Shown piece after piece: positions 55,538-64,000 of a stretch of DNA of 64,000 bases. The stretch comes from Ectocarpus siliculosus (lineage: Eukaryota; Sar; Phaeophyceae; Ectocarpales; Ectocarpaceae), in contig FN648151.1 of assembly GCA_000310025.1 (NCBI GenBank), positions 265,621 to 329,620 on the forward strand, given 5' to 3'. Every line of letters starts with the position of its first letter. Within the stretch, counting starts at the first letter, position 1. A program made the position numbers and the translations under genes. A model generated the notes under the pieces. That model did not search any database. It was not told the origin of the DNA and was given only the letters and a program-made list of their open reading frames with translations.

Positions 55538-58500
55538 TTACATCATGCCGGGCATACCGCCCATGCCTCCCATTCCGCCACCCATGCCCCCTCCGCCCAT
55601 CGGCGGAGCCGGTGCTTCCTCTTCCGGCAAGTCCGTCACCATCGCCTCGGCGGTCATCAGGAGAGCTGCAACGCTCTGGGCGTCTACCAATGCCGTGCGC
55701 ACAACCTGCATCCCACAACCATGGGGTTGGCCGTGCGGTGGGTGGCGGCGATAATGCGTTCCCCGATTAGTTCATGTGTGTCTGCGCGTCGTCCGCTTTA
55801 TCCTGGGTTCCACTCTACAGCTTTCAGGTCGGGAATGCATACTGTGCCTCTGCGACAGAGCACGGAGCGAGAAAACATTTGCCAAGGTAAGTAGCAGATA
55901 CAGCTTTGTTGGCGAGGAGGCATGAGCAACCGTCGTTTCTCGCCCAGCCCGCTTCCGAAAACACTTCAGCACACTACACGCATTGTCTGAACTACGTAGG
56001 CGTGTTCGATCGTGTCTGGCACACATCGACACGACAGGGCTACGTAGCAGGCTCGAGAACTCAGGAGGATACCTATGCACGTCACGGGAGGGCTTGGGGG
56101 GCGAAAACGGGGCTAACGCAGCGGGGGTCGGGCTTCCAAATCGACTGGTGTTGTATCCTCAAGAGTCCCCCCCGGTGCAGGATGAAAACGTCCAAGAACC
56201 GCAACGGCACGACGTTCGTACGAGGCGCGTAAAACTAGTGTAAAGTCGTGCGATGTACGAATCTCTACACAACAATTCGCGCCACGTGAGCTCCAGCACC
56301 GAATTGTCACGGTCGAACGCCGCAGCTTCCTCGACAGCGCGCAACCCACGCGAAGAACACCGTCGACCTGCGTACTACATAAACAAAGTGTGGCCATGTA
56401 GTCTTCCCAAGCATTCTCTGTTTTCAAGTCGCACTGAGAACTACATCCTTTGTTTCGTCAGCTGATTAACTCGGTCGATCAAATAAAAAAAAACGCACCC
56501 ACACCCACACCCACACATCAACCGCCCCTCCTATTCTCCGGGACCCCCGGTTCGCACCTTGGTAGGGTCGATGATTCCTGCTTGGATCATGTCGCAGTAC
56601 TCGCCAGTCGCCGCGTTGTGACCCCACTGCGGGTCCTCGGTCTTCAGCAACTCCCCGACCACCACGGCTCCCTCCACGCCGGCGTTCATCGCGATCGTGT
56701 GAACGGGCATCCTGTGACGGGGGGGGCGAGGTGAAAAGCCAAATGTACATAATCAAGACCCTGAATCAAACACAAAAAAACGGTGTGACGACTACGGTCG
56801 CATTGCTGCGGTGTAACACGAGCAGGACTTCGACAGATTTTCACCATCATGAATGCCACGTTCCACAAACAAGACATCAAATCTGGTGACAACACATTGT
56901 TCGACCTGAAAAAATAAAAACATCAACACCGGGTGTTTCGACACTGCCATGTTGCGGTGCGGGGTGGTATCTCGGTGGCCCGTTGTCTTTATCCCAGACT
57001 ACTCTCTGGTCTTGGGCTCGTGTTTAGCCGCAAAAAATATCATCACCGGTCACCAAAGGATGGTACAGTATTCTGTGAGGAACCTTGCGGTTGCACGAGG
57101 TGAAAAAACGTGCGCAAGCAAAGGCGCTTGGAGGCGGCAACGACTAACCTGAGCGCCTTCTCGATGATTTCTACCCCGATCTTTTGGTCCATGTTGGCGC
57201 AGGAAGCCTTAGTTGCCTGGGGTATGGGGGACGGCAACAATACAGCAAGAGATGTAAACGGTGCGCTGGGTGAGCGAGGTAGGCGAGGAGTACCAGGGTG
57301 AACCAGCGAACAGCCTGGAACATGTGCAAAGGTTGCATGCATGCATGCATGGTAATTCGAAAGACGTGAGCTCGAAAAGAACGCTAAGTATCACGTACAA
57401 AATTGCGACGTTGCAAGGCGTTAATGAGATCGAGCCCCCCCAGCAATAGAACAGAGAGCAATTTACATCTCCGACGTCTCCGACACCCCTGACACCCACC
57501 AGAACCACAACAACAACGAACGCTCGCTGTGATTCGGTGATTCTGTCTACAGGGACAGGAGTGGCCGCGGTAGGCAAAGACAGGGGGACTGCAAAACCCA
57601 ACGATTCCTAACGCCTGGGTATGCCCTACCCCCATATGCTCTCTTCGGACTGCTTAAATAACCTTGCCAAGCGCCCTTCGTTAATGCGCGTTGTTCAATC
57701 CGTCGAGGGGCTTGAAGCACAAACCATTACTAGAAAACATGTTTGACCAGCCAAGCCCCAACACCGGCGTTTCGCGACAAAAGTGTTGCAAGGGCGAAGT
57801 GCTCTCACGTGCGTTGGTTGCGTCATCAACGATATCACATTCTTCATTTACAAAACGCACAAAAAAACGACGACTTTTCCCTCTCTACTGTTGTGGTACG
57901 CAACGCACTTAACTTTGAGGTCTCCTTCGCGGCGCCAGAACATGCTACAGACACCCTACACCCACCTCAAGTTGTCGAGACGCCCACAGAAGTGCGCTGC
58001 CCCCGCCTGGCACAATTCCCTCCGACACAGCTGCTCGGGTGGCGTTAAGGGCGTCCACGAAACGGTCCTTCTTCTCGCCGACCTCCACCTCCGAGCTGCC
58101 TCCGACCTGACAAAGCGGTCGTGGGGCGTCGGCGGCATTTCAGCAAACGGGCGGTGCCGGTTCTCGACCCTCCACAAATACACAGCTGCACGAATACGAC
58201 AAGCACTACTTGCGGCAAGCATAGCGGCAGGGATCCACTCGGTATACATAGGGTTTGCCCTTGTTTCAAGCATGTTCACCACAGCCGAGGAGACGCCCAA
58301 ATGGCCCCAGAATTTTCGAAGCTACGCCTTGCCAATTCGGTTACGCGGTAACGTCTTCGCATGGATGGAAGAATTTTCGTACTCATTTGTATCGCGCGCC
58401 ACCCATCTCCCTTGAGTTTGGCCTCTCAAACAACGCCAAATTCCGTGTAACGCAAGCTCTCGCATCGAAATACGTTCAATGACTGAAAACACACCATGTG

Positions 58501-61500
58501 CCGAGGCCCGTGTCCCCCAACTCACACACCCCGTCAGCCGCATGTGCGCCGTAAAAACGTCAGTCGCAAAACAGGTAACACACAATACCTTGATGACGGC
58601 TACGCCGCTGTGCAGCTTGGCCAGGCGCTCCTCCAGCTTTTCCTTTTCGTAGTCGGACTTGACGCGGGCGATGCTCTCCCGCAAGAGGCTGCACCGCTCC
58701 TCGATGCCGTCCCGAGCACCTGCTCCGTCGAGAATGATACTGTCGTCCTTCGACACCTTCACCTGTTGAAAAGCGAACCATGGCGGTGCCGAGTAGGTGG
58801 CGGTTGTCAGGCGGGGTCACAGCGATAGACCCACTATTAATAGAACACAAGTTGGGAACATTCTTGCTCCATGTATTTGTCATGTTGGCAGTAGACCAGG
58901 AATGTTTTGGAGCCAACTAAAAAGAGCGAGCCAAGAGGGGAACACAGTACGACCGCGTTGTTTCGGAGTCCAGAACGGGACACAACGTAGACACATCCGT
59001 ACACGAAGGAAGACAGGAGCGTGTGGGTAACGGCCCACTAGCAGCAAACCCCGATTTGAAACATACTAAACAGGAGCATTACTGCGCATGCAACGTCGTT
59101 TCTACCTCCAATCTTCCGTCCCAAAACTTGAGAACCTTTCACGGACGTGGTGAAGCTCTGCTCAATGAGCCAGCCCGAGCGACAAACACAACTGCGACGC
59201 TCCTTGACACACCATGCACGACAAACTCACGAGCTTGCAGGTCCCGCAGTGGTCCGGAGTGGCGTCCTCGAGCTTCAAGCCGACCTCCTCGCTGATGACC
59301 TGCCCGCCGGTGAGCACGGCGAGGTCCTGCAAGGTGGCCTTGCGGTTGTCCCCGAATCCGGGGGCCTTCACAGCGCACACCTGTTTTCATGTGTAGATAC
59401 GGTAAGTTTTTTTCGGGGGATTTCGACGAGATTGTACGGATTGTATCGAGCTTTTCTCCTAGATATGATTGGTTTAGAATTTTTCGAAGAGATGTGGATC
59501 ACACCAAGCTCTTATTCCAGCCGCATGGATCATGTCAAAGTTTGATCCCCTTCCCTTGGGCATACACCGGAAAAGTCCACCAAACGAAACATGCCGCAAA
59601 AAGAGTAGCCTCCTTCATCCCATCCGACAGAGCGACATCCTGCGTCGAAATTAGGGCAAAGCTTCTTGGCGTCCTAGAAAAATGCATCACACGCGCCCCA
59701 GCAAAAACGTTCACCAACGCACCACAAACAGACCGCCGATCGGTGGCCATGCTGGCGAAATCCGAACAACTTCTTGCGCTCACCCCCAACCAAACCCCTT
59801 GAAAAACGAATCCCCAACCCACTCGAATACCCAACGCACACCAATTAATTGCGTCTCCGACGAAACGGAAAAAAAAAAAACATCCAAACTATGCATACAT
59901 TAGGCAAATGTTCAACGCTGCGTACCGGTGCAACCGTTTCGACGTCTGGGTGTACCTCGCACCGGCCTGCGCCGTGTTGAGAATATACGGGCGAGTTTGA
60001 TTCGCCAGTCCCATAGACAATTCTAGTACCAACGACCGAAACGGCTTGCCCGCGTCCGATTCCTCAACTCCTCGAGCTTCAAATCAACGACCATGGGCGT
60101 CTGTTTACTACTGCGTCAACCCCAAACTTGAAAACAATCTTCTCTGATTGCCGCGAAACTGTCACCGTAGCCCCAACACCAAGTCTCTCAAAAAACGCTA
60201 CTCCGAGGAGTTGGGCGACAGGATCAGCAGCTGCTGAAGCTGGGACGGCAGAGGTGTGAGGCATGACCGCAGGCAGCTGAGGAGCCATCGACGGCACAAC
60301 ATCACGGAGTATATAGCCATAGCCCAAGGACCAGATCCGTCACCATCAACGGTTTAATGCGCATGGTGATTATTTTTGCCTTCGCATGCCACATCCTCCG
60401 TCATTTGTGCCTTCGGCGGTTCCTCTCAACTGCGGTCATCCTCGGTATGCTCCAGCACAAGAAGTTGCTCATCCTGTTGCCGAACTACCGTTTTCCCAAC
60501 TCGACAAGAAGTTGCTTCAGCACACGCACAGAAAACACCACCCGCGCTGCCTTCCCAGGACGTTGACATGTACTGGAGAGAGTAGAAGGGAGAGCAGAGA
60601 GGCAAAGGGAGCGTGGAGCCCTCCTGGGGGCCCCGTCTCCGACTGCCCTACTAAGATAATAACACAAATCCGCATGACCCCCCGAATCCTCGTAGTTCCG
60701 TGTCGAGTGTGGAGTACTCGAAACACGAAGGAATGCCAGGGCTCCGCCCATCATGTACCAACATCAGAGTAGCCTGTGCTCTCGATGTCGGTGCTGACAC
60801 GTCGACCTATCGTCGCGCGTACCTTTCGGCAGCTAGGGCGCTGAGAACGTCAATAAACCACACGCCTCTCCGGGAGTTTGCCGGTCCTTTGAGGGCGCAC
60901 AGCACTGTTCCGCATCGAGTCTCCCTCAACTAATTGTTTTCGCAGGGTAGGAAACGCGTCGCGGCCTTCCACAAAAATACACAAGAGACAACCTTCAAAA
61001 TATGTTGTTGCCAACAATGTCTATCGGAAGTATGCACACGCCCGGCGACTACACATCGAAACCGCAAACAAAACCCACTACGACGACAGCGACAACGATC
61101 ACCCACCTTGATGCCGGCGCGGAGCTTGTTGACCACGAGCGTAGCCAGTGCCTCCGAATCCACGTCCTCCGCCACGATTAGCAGCGGCCTCTGGGACTTC
61201 ACCGTAGCCTCGAGTAGAGGGATGATCGAGCTGATCGTCGACACCTTCAAACAACAGTCACCGGGTTGGTGATGAACGACAGACGGGGACGAGGTGGAAA
61301 ACCAGTCCGTAGATGAAAATGATTGTAGGCCGTGAGAGAGAAAGTGGGACAAGAAACAAAAATACCGCTGTGTTACCTTCCTCTTTTGTGACCCCGGTAC
61401 ACGTCAATTTCATATCAATATCAACGACGAAACGTGAAGACTGGTGCCAGAACACGTGGGACGACATGAGCTAGCAGGTCATGGTCTTTGTTGTTGTCGT

Positions 61501-63919
61501 CTTCACACTAAAAACCGTTCCGTTCTCTCTGCCCAGTACCTTTGTTAGACAGTGCCCAGCCAGTTGGCGCGATCGATGCTAACGCTCCTAGGACAGCCAC
61601 GGCAGTAGGAGCAGAACCCGCCCGCGCTCCACTCACCTTCCGCTCCACGATGAGGATCAGGGGGTTCTCCATCTCGCACATCTGGGTCTTGTTGTCGGTT
61701 ACAAAGTACGGCGAGATGTACCCGCGGTCGAACTTCATCCCCTCCACCACCTCGATCTCGTTGTCCAAGGTCTTGCCGTCCTGTTAGATGCGGGGATACA
61801 CACAAAAAACCCGGTCCACCCCGATGCACGGAGTTTATTTACAAAGCAGACACACCCAGGTGGGTTAGCATGGTCTTGGGGTTGGGCGGGGGGGGTCATG
61901 AAAACGTACGGCAGTTCTCTTGGTGCTGGTTCAAAGGATGGCGCCAACGAGCAGCACAGATCTACATGCCGACAATCAATGCGAACGCTTTGCGAACACG
62001 GCGGAAAAAAAATAGACAACGCGCAACCTTCAATGTGAGTGCAGCACGGGGCCTCGGCCGATTTAACACCCAGTGTGGCACCCGTCAAACCGCCTCTCGG
62101 CTACGGAATGCTGCACACCACCCACGTCGCCGCAGTGTGGTTGGCCTGACACACCCATGCCTGAAAGCCTGATGATGCTCACCTGCACCGTGATCACTCC
62201 CTCGTTGCCCACGCGCTCCATGGCGGAAGCGATCAGGTCGCCGATCTCGGTTTCGCTGCAGCACAAGCGAGGAGAGGCGGGCCACCGTTAGCCAATCAGC
62301 AATCACCATGCTTTTTGTATCGCTTTAGGTCTTTGGGGGGGGGGGGTTACCTACGGCCGTGAAAATCAGTTCAGTATGTGGGATGGTAAGGGACATGAGG
62401 TCCACGACTGCGGCTGAAGGCTGTTCATGATCGTAGTGAGTGAGAACAAACGCAGTCTGCCAGACCGCTCGGCTACAGCGCAGCGTCTATGGCGGCGTAT
62501 TGTAGTCTTGCCACGCTGGAACGACGGCTAATACGAAGGCCCACCAACTGGATGCACCACACCTCAAGGAACATCCGCTACAATCAAGGTGCCAATATTC
62601 AAAACAACACTCCGTGCTCATGCCTTCTGCTTCTATCGAGCACGTTAGCAGCGGTGATTTCGGCTTCGGAGAAGAGCGTAAAGGGACTGGGCCTCTTCTT
62701 CACCTCGACTACTACACCACAAGCCACAAGCCGAGACTTTCCCCGTAAGCCAGAAGAGAGTTTCCTGCGCGTGGGAAGGAGTCGCACAGGCGTGCCAAGC
62801 ACGCCGCACGCTAAAAAACCCTCGCATGTGAAGTCATGGTAGTCAGTAGCAGCACACCTGTTGGCAGAGATGGTCCCGACCTGCGCCACCTCCTCCTTTG
62901 TGGAGATGGGCTTGCTGATGTCCGAGAGCACGTTCACCACATGGTCCGTGGCCAGCTTGATCCCCTTACGAAGGTCCATCGGGTTCATCCCCGCCGCTAC
63001 CGCCTGGTGGGCGCGAGCACGGCGAACAGTCCGCGGACGAGTTCGTCATTACAGTGGGAGGGGGCTCAATAACGCCGGTGCGAATATGGCGAATCGACCG
63101 GCGCGATTCAGAAGGTCGGTGCTATGCAATGTACAGTATGACTAGGTGATTCAGTCTTTGCCCTGGAATTTAACCGGCGCTATACCGGGCCACCGGTGCA
63201 ATCAACTGGCGTTGTTGACCCCCCCACACTGTTCAGGGTGGTTCTGCATGCCTATCGTCAAACCGAACGTGTCATGTGAATCGAATTCCAACAGCCACGC
63301 GAGGAGTGTCGCCAAAAAACGTCGAAGACTGACGACCAGCTGGTGCTACGGCAGCAGTGGGGACGGCTAAACAACAAAATTTCCGCCCGAGGTCGCGAGA
63401 GGAACCCCCAAGAAGCTGCTCCCTACACTGCACCAGCCAAGGATCAAGACGAGACCAATCATCCAACGACCGCAGCCTCTCGGGTTGTAACGCGACCATC
63501 CACACGCCGTACGCACAGGAAAATAGGTCATGGTAGACGTTGAAACAAGACGACGCTCAAGGTACCTCGCCCCTACAATGAAAATGATGTTTCCACAAGA
63601 CGATGCCCCAGATCCCCCGGCCATAGCATCAAAGAACGACCTTGTAGCAAGACGCTGCTACAAGATGTCTCGACCCCACCCTTAAAGAACACGCTATCGT
63701 CACCACCACGCTCCGAAGGAACAAGAAAAATAACTCATCCTTCGATGCTCCCATATTGTAGTCGATGGGTAAACAAGTTGATATGTTGTGAAAAAAAAAA
63801 AGTGTGACGCTTGTCTGGACCATGTATCGTACCTTGCATCCTTCCCGGAAAATTGCCCGAGTCAGCACGGTAGCGCTAGTCGTCCCATCTCCCGCTGCGT
63901 CGTTGGTCTTCGAGGCCAC
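55538..63919 (-). CDS. CPN60: mitochondrial chaperonin 60 (HSP60), 5' end outside window
   Basis: Eleven exons join in phase: complement 63919-63833, 63003-62858, 62255-62183, 61780-61637, 61244-61107, 59380-59231, 58762-58589, 58106-57966, 57216-57149, 56711-56558 and 55705-55538. They encode the last 480 residues of a GroEL-type subunit; roughly the first 95 (transit peptide and start of the equatorial domain) lie beyond 64000. Landmarks in order: [14 protein letters not shown] (ATP site), [48 protein letters not shown] (apical), [91 protein letters not shown] and a GGM-rich end. The wording ([16 protein letters not shown]-like [22 protein letters not shown]) is mitochondrial rather than plastid. 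With Cpn10 it folds matrix proteins using ATP. A second copy of the last exon lies at 41.2 kb. Confidence 0.95.
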
Positions 63920-64000
63920 CTGCGATATGGCAGAGAGCGGACAAAACCAGTACCGTTCCGCCAAGCAACCAACAACCAAAAACGGGCGGTGAGCAAGGGG

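Noticed and set aside
55189-55770. 193-codon plus-strand frame rich in Pro at the cpn60 3' end
   Set aside because: The Pro-rich part ([12 protein letters not shown]) is the antisense of the GGM-rich Cpn60 C-terminus.

Overview
The window looks like nuclear DNA of a brown alga (Phaeophyceae, Ectocarpus-like). It has gene-sparse, intron-rich genes with GT-AG introns of 0.2-4 kb and GC-rich exons. It carries EsV-1-7 cysteine repeats (C-x4-C-x16-C-x2-H-x12), a family known mainly from brown algae and their phaeoviruses, and abundant short hairpin and terminal-inverted-repeat elements. All exon structures below were built by hand from splice sites, phase and protein similarity; none has transcript support.

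Layout. 1-3720 (-): 3'-truncated gene joining one EsV-1-7 repeat to a fungal-type Zn2Cys6 cluster. 6549-14619 (-): ten-exon pentatricopeptide-repeat (PPR) protein. 14795-18693 (+): GIDE-domain membrane protein related to MUL1/SP1 but without a RING finger; its start codon is only 175 bp from the divergent PPR start. 20424-27322 (+): four-exon ZIP metal transporter with a 4-kb first intron that hosts a small inverted-repeat element. 30288-35621 (-): very young Copia-type LTR element with intact gag and no recognisable integrase or reverse transcriptase (TR-GAG type), flanked by a GAGAT target duplication. 35.6-39.7 kb: repeat island with two compact hairpins and a 2-kb palindromic foldback array. 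41.2-41.9 kb: a stray copy of the last exon and intron of the cpn60 gene. 43-45.5 kb: a tRNA-derived SINE-like unit, a tandem duplication and another inverted-repeat element. 46329-48895 (+): eight-exon gene for an Ala-rich, acidic, probably coiled-coil protein. 51.1-51.5 kb: two adjacent copies of the element family seen at 22 kb. 52453-53997 (+): a protein of thirteen exact 38-residue EsV-1-7 repeats with decayed repeats on both sides. 55538-63919 (-): eleven exons of mitochondrial chaperonin 60, whose 5' end lies outside the window.

The genes do not form one pathway. Several concern organelles: PPR proteins usually act on organelle RNA, MUL1/SP1 relatives sit in organelle outer membranes, and Cpn60 folds proteins in the mitochondrial matrix. 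The two EsV-1-7 genes are about 50 kb apart and differ in design: one repeat fused to a DNA-binding-type cluster against a pure tandem array. The most unusual items are the EsV-1-7/Zn2Cys6 protein, the exact EsV-1-7 array, the gag-only retroelement, the foldback array and the duplicated cpn60 terminal exon.
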